From G963663495 sp963663495 (lineage in GTDB: Bacteria; Bacteroidota; Rhodothermia; Rhodothermales; Bin80): 64,000 nt of DNA. How positions within the stretch are numbered: position 1 is the first letter of the stretch; every line of letters starts with the position of its first letter. Shown piece by piece: positions 1-8,598 of the stretch. The stretch is taken from assembly GCA_963663495.1 (NCBI GenBank), contig OY760427.1:558001-622000 (forward strand). The letters are read 5' to 3'. The position numbers and the translations under genes are program-made. The notes beneath the pieces were generated by a model that worked only from the letters and a program-made list of their open reading frames with translations, did no database searches and had not been told where the DNA came from.

Positions 1-458
1 GGAAGAAGTGGCCACGCGCATGGCGGGGTCCCTTCGAAGCTTGTCCGCATCTGACTGACGTCCCCACCCCTGCACATGTTGCAGCAGTAACTGCCGCACT
101 AACTCCTCAAGGCTATGCGTAATCCGAGCTTGGGACCGATTGTCCTTAAGCACGGAAGCGAGTCGGCATGCCAAGGTGCTGATCACCATGAGCAGGCGCA
201 TAGGAATGACGCCGGCATCCGATGTTAGATTATCGGTCTTGGAGCGTACAACTTTAACGGATTTATTGAACTGGCAAGCGAACAGAAGGTTGGATTTGGG
301 ATCTGGCATCGGGTGTGTTACAGGGTGAATGGGTATTGGGGTTTCTGAACGTTTGAGCGTCGCACAGGATCCCATTCAAACCGTGTATAGTCAACATATT
401 ACACCATAATATTAAACGACGATTCCCCGCCACTTAACTCCCTCATGAATAAGGGAGG
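1..458 (-). mobile_element. IS1380-like element, 5' portion cut by the window edge
   Basis: This is the reverse complement of the start of the complete element at 13876-15842, near-identical over the whole stretch. It holds the transposase N-terminus (ATG at 375 reading left, about 125 codons) and runs off the window at base 1. The element end is the GGGAGG at 453-458, matching the CCTCCC start of the full copy at 13876. The rest lies outside the window, so it may be complete there. A second, shorter copy in the same orientation lies at 4384-5044, so the pglX gene sits between two direct copies. Confidence 0.85.
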
Positions 459-697
459 ATCACATCCTGCAGCAGCCCGACTATGGCTTCGGGATAACCT
501 TCTGCTGTTCCACTATTATTGGCCCAATACTATCTTCGTCCCTTCTGTGGTTATTCCCAAACAGTTCGGAAATCATTTCACCCCTCAACGCTCACCCCGG
601 ATGTAGTAGCCATTGCTTCCGATGTTGACGGCGCGTTCGATTCGGTGCTGGGCGGGAGTGCAATACGGTAGGCTGCTCAGGTGCAATTTCGCTAAGT

Positions 698-3508
698 TTG
701 CCCACTATTGTCTCCACACTGCCTGGTATTTCGTTGGATCTCGCCGCACTCAAGAACTACGCACGGGAGGCGCGCCATACGTTTCGTGCGGCGGTAGTAA
801 TGCGCGCTGCCGAACTGGGCGTGCAGCCAGATTGCATTGAACCCGCGCGTACCGACGGAAACGTTGTGCGCATCGGGCCACGGACCGTCTCGCTGAAAGA
901 CGGAGAACAGCGCCGAACACTTGAGCGTCGCATTCTCCGCGAAGGATTTGGCCCTGTGATGGACGAGATGGCCTACACATGGTTCAACCGCTTTGCGGCC
1001 ATCCGCTATATGGAGCTGCATGGCTACCTGCAGGGAGGCATGCGGCTTCTCAGCGACCTCGATCAGCCGGAGATGCTGCGCAGAGCGCATGAAGTAGCCC
1101 TTCCCGGCCTGGATGCAGCCTATGTGCTTTCCCTCAAGATGGATGGCAACCGGGATGACGAGCTTTTTCGGATGCTGTTTCTGGCACAGTGCAGGGCGCT
1201 GCACACATCCATGCCGCTCCTTTTTGACAGCATCGGCAGCGAGACGGAGCTGCTTCTGCCATCGCGGCTGCTGCGCCCGGACTCCATCATGCGAGAGCTG
1301 GTACGTGCGATAGAAGAGGAGGACTGGCAGCATATAGAAATCGTGGGATGGCTGTACCAGTTCTATATTTCGGAGCGTAAGGAGGAGGTGATCGGCAAGG
1401 TGGTGCCTGTAGAGGACTTGCCGGCAGCCACGCAGCTGTTCACCCCTCGCTGGATTGTACGTTACCTGGTACAGAACGCTTTGGGGGTGGAGGGAGAGTA
1501 CAGCGTTGTACCGGCCTCTTTTTCCTTTGACCCTGCGCGGTTCACGTTTTTGGATCCTGCGGTGGGTTCGGGCCACTTTCTGGTGGAGGCCTATGATGCG
1601 CTGATGGGGGTGTATTTACAGCGGGGGTACCGGAAGGAGGAGGCTGTCCGCCGGATCCTGGAGGACAATCTGTTCGGTTTGGACATAGATCCGCGGGCGG
1701 TACAGCTGGCCAGCTTTGCGCTCATGATGAAGGGGCGCAGGGATGACAGGGAGCTGCTGACGAGGCCTGTCCGGCTGAAGCTGGCGTGCATTACCCGCAG
1801 CGCGGAACTGGACACGCAGCAGCTGGCCGCGGCCATTCCGCTTGCGGAGTATGGTTTGGAGCGTAGCGACTTGGAGGCATTGAAGGAGTTATTTGCAGAG
1901 GCATCGGGGCGTGGATCGCTGATCCGGGTACCGAAGCGGGTGCAGGAGTGTTTACCGAGGCTTAGGCAGATGGGAGACCAATCGAAGGACATGCACGGTG
2001 GACAGGAGCTATTGGTGCGTCTTGCAGATCAGGCTTCAATGCTGTCACGAAGGTACGATGCGGTGGCTACTAACCCACCGTATATGGTTAGCAACCTGAT
2101 GCATGGGTCTGTCAAGGCATTTGCGCGGAAGGAATATCCGGCGGCCAAGCGCGATTTGTTTGCCTGTTTCATTGTGCGAGCGCTTGAGCTGGCCAAGGAT
2201 GATGGCTGTGCGGCCCTGGTCACGATGCACAGCTGGATGTTCTTGTCGTCGTACCAAAGGCTTCGGGTGAAGCTACTTCAGGAGACGAGTCTCAAGACCA
2301 TGGCGCACTTGGGTGCCAGAGCATTTGGTGCCATTAGTGGTGAGGTAGTGCAGACCACTGCATTTGTGCTGGAGAAAAAGTACAAGGCGGGCCACAAGCC
2401 GGTGGTCCACAGGCTTGTGGAGGGAAAGGAGCAGGACAAGGAGCGGGCGTTACGGGAAGGGAGGAATCGCTTTGATCACATCCCACAGGACGACTTCCGG
2501 CTGATTCCGGGCAGTCCGGTGGTGTACTGGGTGAGCGAAGGCATGCGGCGGCTGTTCAGGGATGGCACGCCGCTGGGAGAGCTGGTGGAAGCAAAGGTGG
2601 GATTGTCAACAGGTAAGAATGACCTTTTCCTTCGTCGCTGGTGGGAGGTAGACATAGGACGTGTCGGGTTCGGGATGAAGAACCGCAAGGAGGCGCGGGA
2701 GTCCGGCAGGAAGTGGTTCCCGTGCAACAAGGGAGGTCCTTTCCGCAAGTGGTACGGCAACCACGAATATGTTGTCAACTGGGAAAATGATGGGGAGGCC
2801 ATGAGGGCGTTCGGCACGGAGAACGGGGGAAGGCGTAGGTCCAGTGTGTCCAATACACAGTACTACTTCCGGCCGGCGCTGACATGGTCGGCCGTCACTT
2901 CGGGACCCCTATCATTCCGCCTGGGAGGCGGGGGAGATATTTTTGACCAGACTGGCTATTGCGTATTTCACAACTCGAACTTACAGTTGCGTAAACTGGC
3001 CGCCTATGTCAACACACCTGTATTCCGAGAATTAGCCACGGTACTGAATTCCACGGTTCATTTTTTGGTCGGTGATTTGCCGAAAATCCCTCTTTCTCAG
3101 GGTACAGCCAGCCACCTTGAGTCCCGCGGATCGCACATCGCCCACGAACTCGTTTCCGCAACCCGTGCTGACTGGGATGCCTACGAACGCTCCTGGGAGT
3201 TCCGCGGCCTGCCATTCCTGCCATCACCCCTTGGTGCCGGCACCGTAGAAGCAAGCCACAGCAGTTGGCGCAATACCTGCCGGCAGCAGGTGCTCCGCTG
3301 CCAACAGCTCGAACAGGAAAACAACCGCCTGGTCATCCAGGCCTGCAACCTTGAAGACGAGCTCTTCCCTAACATTGCCCCCCCCCCCCGAACACATCAC
3401 ACACACATGACATTACCCTCACGAGCAACCCCGCCTACCGGTATGGCAGGAAAGTTTCTCCAGAAGAACACGAACCGCGCATGCTACGCGATGATATGGC
3501 AGCACTAG
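698..3508 (+). CDS. pglX: BREX-1 adenine-specific DNA methyltransferase PglX, N-terminal and catalytic part (frame broken at a poly-C tract)
   Basis: PglX is the N6-adenine methyltransferase of BREX-1 phage defence; it marks host DNA and is needed for the block on phage. Seen here: the N-terminal PglX signature MAYTWFNRFAAIRYME near residue 90, the SAM-binding loop DPAVGSGHF near residue 290 and the catalytic NPPY near residue 460. Reading in this frame passes a run of 12 C at 3378-3389, after which the residues no longer resemble PglX and the frame stops at 3508. The true C-terminal part continues in another frame to 4242. Joined, the protein would be about 1,180 residues, the usual PglX size. 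The start is uncertain: the first in-frame starts are TTG at 698 and TTG at 734, with no ATG. No brxA, brxB, brxC, pglZ or brxL is visible nearby; both sides are IS fragments, so this is an orphan here. Confidence 0.9.
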   Translation: MPTIVSTLPGISLDLAALKNYAREARHTFRAAVVMRAAELGVQPDCIEPARTDGNVVRIGPRTVSLKDGEQRRTLERRILREGFGPVMDEMAYTWFNRFAAIRYMELHGYLQGGMRLLSDLDQPEMLRRAHEVALPGLDAAYVLSLKMDGNRDDELFRMLFLAQCRALHTSMPLLFDSIGSETELLLPSRLLRPDSIMRELVRAIEEEDWQHIEIVGWLYQFYISERKEEVIGKVVPVEDLPAATQLFTPRWIVRYLVQNALGVEGEYSVVPASFSFDPARFTFLDPAVGSGHFLVEAYDALMGVYLQRGYRKEEAVRRILEDNLFGLDIDPRAVQLASFALMMKGRRDDRELLTRPVRLKLACITRSAELDTQQLAAAIPLAEYGLERSDLEALKELFAEASGRGSLIRVPKRVQECLPRLRQMGDQSKDMHGGQELLVRLADQASMLSRRYDAVATNPPYMVSNLMHGSVKAFARKEYPAAKRDLFACFIVRALELAKDDGCAALVTMHSWMFLSSYQRLRVKLLQETSLKTMAHLGARAFGAISGEVVQTTAFVLEKKYKAGHKPVVHRLVEGKEQDKERALREGRNRFDHIPQDDFRLIPGSPVVYWVSEGMRRLFRDGTPLGELVEAKVGLSTGKNDLFLRRWWEVDIGRVGFGMKNRKEARESGRKWFPCNKGGPFRKWYGNHEYVVNWENDGEAMRAFGTENGGRRRSSVSNTQYYFRPALTWSAVTSGPLSFRLGGGGDIFDQTGYCVFHNSNLQLRKLAAYVNTPVFRELATVLNSTVHFLVGDLPKIPLSQGTASHLESRGSHIAHELVSATRADWDAYERSWEFRGLPFLPSPLGAGTVEASHSSWRNTCRQQVLRCQQLEQENNRLVIQACNLEDELFPNIAPPPRTHHTHMTLPSRATPPTGMAGKFLQKNTNRACYAMIWQH
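3378..3389 (+). repeat. Homopolymeric run of 12 C inside pglX
   Basis: Twelve consecutive C lie where the PglX reading frame is lost. A length of 10 or 13 C would put the upstream frame in register with the downstream PglX C-terminal frame; 12 does not. This is the layout of a slipped-strand phase-variation switch, and the copy read here is in the OFF state. A sequencing or assembly error in the run cannot be excluded. Confidence 0.9.
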
Positions 3509-4242
3509 TATCCTACGCAGTAGGATGCATGATGGGACGCTACAGCCTGGACATGCCCGGACTGATGTATGCCGGAACGGAAGGCGAAGACTTTAACAGC
3601 CACAAGTACACCACCTTCACGGCGGACGATGACGCCATCGTACCAATGACGGGGGACTTTGATTTTCCGGACGATGCCACGCGGAGGCTGGAGGCATTCA
3701 TTGCTACCGTATGGGGGAAGGAGCACCTGGAAGTAAATCTCCGCTTTGTTGCAAGTGCACTGGCCACCGGCCCCTCAACACGCGAGGCGCTGCAGCGTTA
3801 CTTGGCAAGAGACTTCTATAAGGATCACCTCAAGGCCTACCGGAAACGCCCGGTGTACTGGCTGTTCACTAGCGGCAGGAGGCGTACGTTCCAATGCCTG
3901 GTATACCTGCACCGCTATACGGAGAGCACGCTTGCACGCATGCGGGTGCGCTATGTGGACCCGCTACGAGAACGCCTGCAGGCCAGGAAGGCCCAGAAAG
4001 AGCGGGATATCGCCGATGCGACGACACCCGTCCGGCGACGGCGCCTCGAAAAGGAGCACCAGCGGCTGACCAAGGATGTGGAAGAGTTGAATACGTTCGA
4101 TGACCAGCTCCGACTCTTCACATTTGACCGGATCCGGCTTGACCTCGACGATGGGGTAAAGGTCAACTACGGAAAGTTCGGATCGCTGCTCAGAGACGTA
4201 AAGGCGGTCACAGGAAGAAAACCCGTGCTGCGCTTGGAGTGA
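3390..4242 (+). pseudogene. pglX: PglX C-terminal part, out of frame with its start
   Basis: The frame is open from 3373 and becomes recognisably PglX just after the C run: NPAYRYG, then SYAVGCMMGRYSLD, then KRPVYWLF, and near the end LDLDDGVKVNYGKFG. These are conserved C-terminal blocks of BREX PglX, so the target-recognition/C-terminal module is intact. The first ATG in this frame is at 3481, but it would yield only the last 253 residues and has no obvious ribosome binding site. I read it as the second half of one gene, silent unless the C tract changes length. The stop at 4242 is followed by about 140 bases without a recognisable feature and then an IS fragment. Confidence 0.85.
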
Positions 4243-4383
4243 AGGCACCTGTACGGCCACATGTGCTGCAGGCAGCAAGGAAATACAAAACAGCTTTTAC
4301 CCTGTACGGGAGCCGATGCCGTAGTCTGTAGCCCGCGGACCGCAACGCATCGTCACCACGCTGCCATGTGCAAGCATCCCGCG

Positions 4384-5044
4384 TGTCTTGCTGCCCTGCT
4401 GCTTGCTATGCGTATCTACCGGTGACTACCTCGGGGCGGCGCTTCCCGCCACCACGCTGCAGCAGGTGCTCCATGGCGAATGTCTCTGCAAAAAGGCGCA
4501 ACTTCTTGAAATTCTTATTCCCGGCCAACATGCGCACGAAGCGAGACATGGTTGGCTGGGATGCCAGGGACCTATCGTCCTGTAAAGCCTCCATACCCCT
4601 TTTGGAAGAAGTGTCCACGCGCATGGCAGGGTCCCTTCGAAGCTTGTCCGCATCGGACTGACGTCCTCACCCCTGCACATGTTGCAGCAGGTACTGCCGC
4701 ACTAACTCCTCAAGGCTATGTGTAATCCGAGCTTGGGACCGATTGTCCTTAAGCACGGAAGCGAGTCGGCATGCCAAGGTGCTGATCACCATGAGCAGGC
4801 GCATAGGAATGACGCCCGCATCCGATGTTAGATTATCGGTCTTGGAGCGTACAACTTTAACGGATTTATTGAATTGGCAAGCGAACAGAAGGTTGGATTT
4901 GGGATCTGGCATCGGGTGTTTTACAGGGTGAATGGGTATTGGGGTTTCTAAACGATTGAGCGTCGCGGAAGAGTCCAATCAAATCGTGTATAGTCAACAA
5001 AACGACGATTCCCCGCCACTTAATTCCCTTATGAATACGGGAGG
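4384..5044 (-). mobile_element. IS1380-like element, truncated second copy
   Basis: Reverse-complement copy of roughly the first 690 bases of the element at 13876-15842, with several substitutions and a small internal deletion (about 17 bases) near 4425. It contains only the transposase N-terminal third, is cut at about 4384, and ends at GGGAGG (5039-5044). Same orientation as the copy at the left window edge. Non-functional. Confidence 0.8.
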
Positions 5045-5091
5045 TTAACATAGCCGACATAGCCTCAACGCAGCGTAACAGCATTGAGGAT

Positions 5092-5294
5092 GTGGGGGAA
5101 GGGCACCCGCAGAGGCGAAGGCTGCAGCCCACCCACTGCGGGTGGGCTGCAAGGGTCTGGTGGTGAGCGATCCGGGAAATGGCAGGCAAAAGACTCTGTC
5201 AGGTATGGATCATAGAGTCGAACGAAAATGGACCGTTGAAGGTGTGTCGGAACAGTATTGACAATGTCAAAACCAAGGGTTTGCCAAGAAGACA
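5092..5294 (+). ncRNA. 5' fragment of a group II intron-like RNA (type A)
   Basis: Bases 5157-5290 align with 8048-8180 of the larger type A remnant downstream (shared blocks GGTGGTGAGCGA, ACTCTGTCAGGTA versus ACTTTGTCAGGTA, and TGTCTAAACC versus TGTCAAAACC). Upstream is a strong GC hairpin (GCAGCCCACC pairing with GGTGGGCTGC at about 5123-5150), as expected of folded domain I RNA. It carries no ORF and breaks off where a different intron begins at 5301. Confidence 0.45.
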
Positions 5295-5300
5295 AATGGA

Positions 5301-5610
5301 GTGCGCCAGGCTAACTGGCAAGGATATAGCGGGTGGAAGTCCCGTAATATGAAGCTACAACCAAGTAAGAATTTCCGCGAGCCGTGCGTGGCTACTCGTG
5401 AGGGTAGACGCGAAGCGTCGGTAGCGGTGCGTGTGGCCAGGGACATGGAGCATCGGTACGCCAGGCTAACTGGCAAGGATATAGCGGGTGGAAGTCCCGT
5501 AATATGAAGCAAGAACCAAGCACATATTTCCGCGAGCAGTGCGCGGTCACTCGTGAGGGTGGACGTGAAGTGTCGGTAGCGGCGCAAATGGCCAGGGTTA
5601 TTGAGCAACG
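5301..5610 (+). repeat. Tandem duplication of about 155 bp at the intron 5' end
   Basis: The segment beginning CCAGGCTAACTGGCAAGG occurs at about 5306 and again at about 5461, each followed by the same domain-I-like sequence with roughly 15-20% divergence. The period is 155 bases (starts at 5301 and 5456). Confidence 0.8.
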
Positions 5611-6087
5611 AAAGATAGGTCGTTCGGGTCGCCGAGATTATCGGTGCGGTCGAAGGCAATATGTTCGTCATCGTTATGGTGAGAGGGCGGACAGGCCCGC
5701 GGTGTATAAGACCCCATGGACGTATGTACATATCCTGCCGGGACCTGGGAGATCTTTTCAACGCCTAGCGCCAAGGGCGGGGCCGCCGAAGCGTAGGCGA
5801 AATGCTGATCGGAGGATGTACGTTGAAGAGAAGTCCGATGCGATGATAGTAGCGATGAAGCTGGCGAACAAAGCATGGAAGACCATGTGGCGGAGTTGGT
5901 GGGGCGAAGCGTCGCACCCGAGGGGAAACCGTAGTTCCCGGCATGCACTGGACGCAGAACCAGGATCGTATGCAACATGGCACGCACTGGACACAGAGCC
6001 AGGTTCGTGTGCCAGGGGAAGGTGCGGTTACAGCAACGGACCGGTTTGCTGGTCTGTTAACGTCATGCGCGGTGGCGCGACCCAAGG

Positions 6088-6124
6088 GAAGAGCCGGATG
6101 TGTTAGCGCGCACGTCTGGATCTG
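6088..6124 (+). ncRNA. Group II intron domain V (ORF-less copy)
   Basis: A 37-base hairpin opening GAGCCGGATG and closing CGTCTGGATCTG, the typical catalytic domain V shape. Near-identical to the domain V at 7857-7894. Followed by a GC-rich domain VI hairpin. Confidence 0.7.
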
Positions 6125-6375
6125 TGCGGGGCCTCCGGGGAAACCCGGGGGCTACCGCGAGAAAGACTTCTTGTTCGGGTTGCCGAGGCTCTTCCTTTGG
6201 TCGAAGGCAACATGTCCGTCATCGTTATGGTGAGACGGCGGACAGGCCCGCGGTGTCCGAGACCCCATGGACGCACGTACATACCTTGTCGGGACCTGGG
6301 AGGTCTTCATACGGTCCTGCAGTCGTGCGCCGCCGCGAAGGAAAGGTGGAGACACCGTAACCGGAGATGCACGGT

Positions 6376-7875
6376 ATGAAGAAGTCAGACGACAGCATAG
6401 TAGCGATGAATGCTGCGAACAAAGGGGACGATACCCTGGCGGAGCAGCGGGAGCGAAGGCTGTCGCCCGAGGGGAAATCGCGAGATCCTACCACGCACCA
6501 GGCGCAGAAATGGGCTCGTGTGTCACAGGGGAAGGAGCGGTTACGGGAGTTCGTGAAGCGAAACCCAGAGGAGCGTCTCACGACGTTACTGCACCATGTC
6601 AGCATGGAAGCGCTTAGGACCGCCTTCCATGCGCAGAAGTGTGAAGCGGCACCGGGAGTGGATGGTATGACATGGGAGAGGTACGCGGAGGATTTGGAGG
6701 ACCGTTTGACGGACCTTCACCGCCGTGTACATACAGGAGCGTACCGGGCGACCCCGTCCAAGCGGGTAGAGATACCCAAGCCGGACGGAGGTACACGACC
6801 GCTTGGCATGGCTGCACTGGAGGACAAGATCGTCCAGAGGGCTGTGGTGGAACGTATACTGACTCCGATTTTCGAGGAGGAGTTTGTGGGTTTCAGCTAT
6901 GGGTTCCGGCCGAAGCGCAGCGCGCACGACGCGTTGGATGCTTTGGCATATGTGATAGAGCGTCGCAAGGTCAACTACACTGTGGACGCCGACATTCGCA
7001 AGTTCTTTGACACGGTAAACCAGGAGTGGCTTATCCGCTTCTTGGAGCATCGTATTGCGGATAAGCGGGTGATTCGGTTGATCAGCAAGTGGTTGAAGGC
7101 GGGCGTGATGGTAGATGGGATGTGGCGGGATAGTGAGGAGGGTACACCGCAGGGTGCGGTGATTTCCCCTATACTGGCCAACATTTATCTTCATTACGTG
7201 TTGGATCTTTGGACCGATGCATGGCGCAAGTCACAGCGGAGTGCGGGGGAGGTCTACATCATTCGTTATGCGGATGATTTCGTGGTGTGTTTCCAGTACA
7301 AGGGGACAGCGCAACGTTATCTGCGTGCACTGCGGGATCGGCTTGATACGTTCGGGTTGAGACTGCATTCGAGGAAGACTCGACTGATTGAATTCGGGCG
7401 ACATGCCGAGGAAGATCGCAGGAAGCGTGGTGAGGGTCGACCGGAGACATTCGACTTTCTGGGATTTACGCATTACTGTCGTAGAGATCGGAGGGGGCGA
7501 TTTAGTCTTGGTCGTAAGCCGATAGCCAAGCGTATGGCTCGTTTTCTGAAGCGCGTGAAGGGGCAGTTGATTCGCCGCATGCACCGCCCGGTGCATGAGA
7601 CGGGGAAATGGTTGGGGCGGGTGCTCAACGGATGGTTGAATTACTATGCCGTACCGACGAGTTACCGGTACCTTGCGAGCTGCTACATCCGGCTGTACTG
7701 GATATGGATGCGTGTGTTACGACGATGTTCCCAGCGGGATCGTACGACGTGGGACACGATGGACAAGCTCACTGCGATACACTGGCCGAAGTTGGAGATC
7801 CGGCACCCATGGCCTTCCACACGATTCACCGTTAAGCGCGCTGGCGCGACCCAAGGGAGGAGCCGGATGCGTTAA
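6376..7875 (+). CDS. ltrA: Group II intron reverse transcriptase/maturase
   Basis: Supports intron splicing (maturase) and copies the intron into new sites by reverse transcription. The RT domain runs from about residue 60 to 330 with FSYGFRPKRSAHDAL, the EGTPQGAVISP block and the catalytic YADD. A group II maturase domain follows (GWLNYYAVPTSYRY). There is no HNH endonuclease domain, and at about 500 residues this is the size of an endonuclease-less bacterial class. ATG at 6376 is preferred because GGAG lies about 9 bases upstream; an in-frame ATG at 6367 is the alternative. The last codons run into domain V, so the stop lies inside the catalytic RNA hairpin. All RT motifs look intact. Confidence 0.9.
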   Translation: MKKSDDSIVAMNAANKGDDTLAEQRERRLSPEGKSRDPTTHQAQKWARVSQGKERLREFVKRNPEERLTTLLHHVSMEALRTAFHAQKCEAAPGVDGMTWERYAEDLEDRLTDLHRRVHTGAYRATPSKRVEIPKPDGGTRPLGMAALEDKIVQRAVVERILTPIFEEEFVGFSYGFRPKRSAHDALDALAYVIERRKVNYTVDADIRKFFDTVNQEWLIRFLEHRIADKRVIRLISKWLKAGVMVDGMWRDSEEGTPQGAVISPILANIYLHYVLDLWTDAWRKSQRSAGEVYIIRYADDFVVCFQYKGTAQRYLRALRDRLDTFGLRLHSRKTRLIEFGRHAEEDRRKRGEGRPETFDFLGFTHYCRRDRRGRFSLGRKPIAKRMARFLKRVKGQLIRRMHRPVHETGKWLGRVLNGWLNYYAVPTSYRYLASCYIRLYWIWMRVLRRCSQRDRTTWDTMDKLTAIHWPKLEIRHPWPSTRFTVKRAGATQGRSRMR

Positions 7876-7894
7876 CGCGCACGTCCGGATCTGT
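7857..7894 (+). ncRNA. Group II intron domain V (RT-bearing copy)
   Basis: GAGCCGGATGCG, loop TTAA, CGCGCACGTCCGGATC. The stop codon of the reverse transcriptase (TAA, 7873-7875) falls in its loop. Confidence 0.75.
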
Positions 7895-7961
7895 CCGGGG
7901 GGCCCGGGCGACTCGGGTCCCTACCGGTATGGTCAAATATGATTTGATGTTCGAGTAGTCA

Positions 7962-8545
7962 TGCTATGTAAAGGATGGAGGTAGGCCCTCCAGAGCCGCT
8001 GTACAGGCGGAGGCTCTAAACCGCCGGCTGCTGCGTTGTTTAAGAGACAGGGTGGTGAGCGAGACCGGAAAAGGCAGAGGTATGACTTTGTCAGGTACGA
8101 GCCACGGAGTTGAATGCAAATGAACCACTGCTGAAGTGTCGAAAATTGTTAGACGATGTCTAAACCAGCGGGATCTCTGGTCCGCTGGGACAAGCTTGGC
8201 GGGAGCCTATCTATTGGCCAAGTGGCATCCGGCATGCAGGTGGCAAGACCGTGGATTCAGGCCTTTACATGGAACTTGGGAACCTGTCGTACTGCTGTTA
8301 AGGGAGACTCGCAAGCGGAGACCCCGTGAGCGATCGAGTACCGATGCGGGGCACAGGGGCGGAGCAGTCCGTAGTAGTGTGGAAGGGCTTGTAATGAGTC
8401 TGGAGCGAAGGGGCTGCCCTGAGCGGTATGGGACATTGGAGCAACCGTATACGGAAGAACTCTGATGGGACACATAAGACCGTTTTACGATGGTTGCTTA
8501 GGAAGAGCCGTATGACGCGAGAGCTACCGATAATCAGGCTATTTG
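7962..8545 (+). ncRNA. Group II intron (type A) remnant, domains I to partial V
   Basis: A long GC-rich structured stretch repeated almost exactly on the minus strand at 58670-59131. In that second copy it leads into a reverse transcriptase remnant; here no ORF remains, and the sequence jumps near 8470 to a short tail. The tail at about 8507-8530 (GAGCCGTATGACGCGAGAGC) looks like the first half of a domain V cut short. Open frames within it are by-products of the RNA. Confidence 0.55.
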
Positions 8546-8598
8546 CCTAGTCGGCAGGCCGAGGCAAAGGAAGGCGGCGTTAAGGGGAACCAGCAGTC

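Larger units (their letters stand above)
5301..6158 (+). mobile_element. Group II intron (type B), ORF-less copy with duplicated 5' segment
   Basis: Starts GTGCGCCAGG, a plausible intron 5' end, and ends with domain V at 6088-6124 (GAGCCGGATG pairing with CGTCTGGATC) plus a domain VI hairpin at 6125-6158. The middle (5620-5960) matches the RNA upstream of the reverse transcriptase in the next copy, but where that copy carries its ORF this one goes almost directly into domain V. The first 155 bases are present twice in tandem (5301-5455 and 5456 onward). The long open frames here follow the folded RNA and are not read as protein. Without its own maturase it would need splicing help in trans. 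Confidence 0.65.
6159..7924 (+). mobile_element. Group II intron (type B) with reverse transcriptase, 5'-truncated
   Basis: The RNA upstream of the ORF matches the middle of the preceding copy (6160-6500 against about 5605-5945), so this copy lacks the first part of domain I. It then carries a complete reverse transcriptase/maturase gene, domain V at 7857-7894 and a domain VI hairpin at about 7897-7922. The two copies abut directly. Confidence 0.65.

Noticed and set aside
692..1576. 294-codon minus-strand open frame
   Set aside because: Entirely antisense to well-conserved pglX; no domain and no ribosome binding site.
5504..6106. 200-codon open frame within the ORF-less intron
   Set aside because: Overlies folded intron RNA that is repeated with frame-breaking changes in the neighbouring copy.
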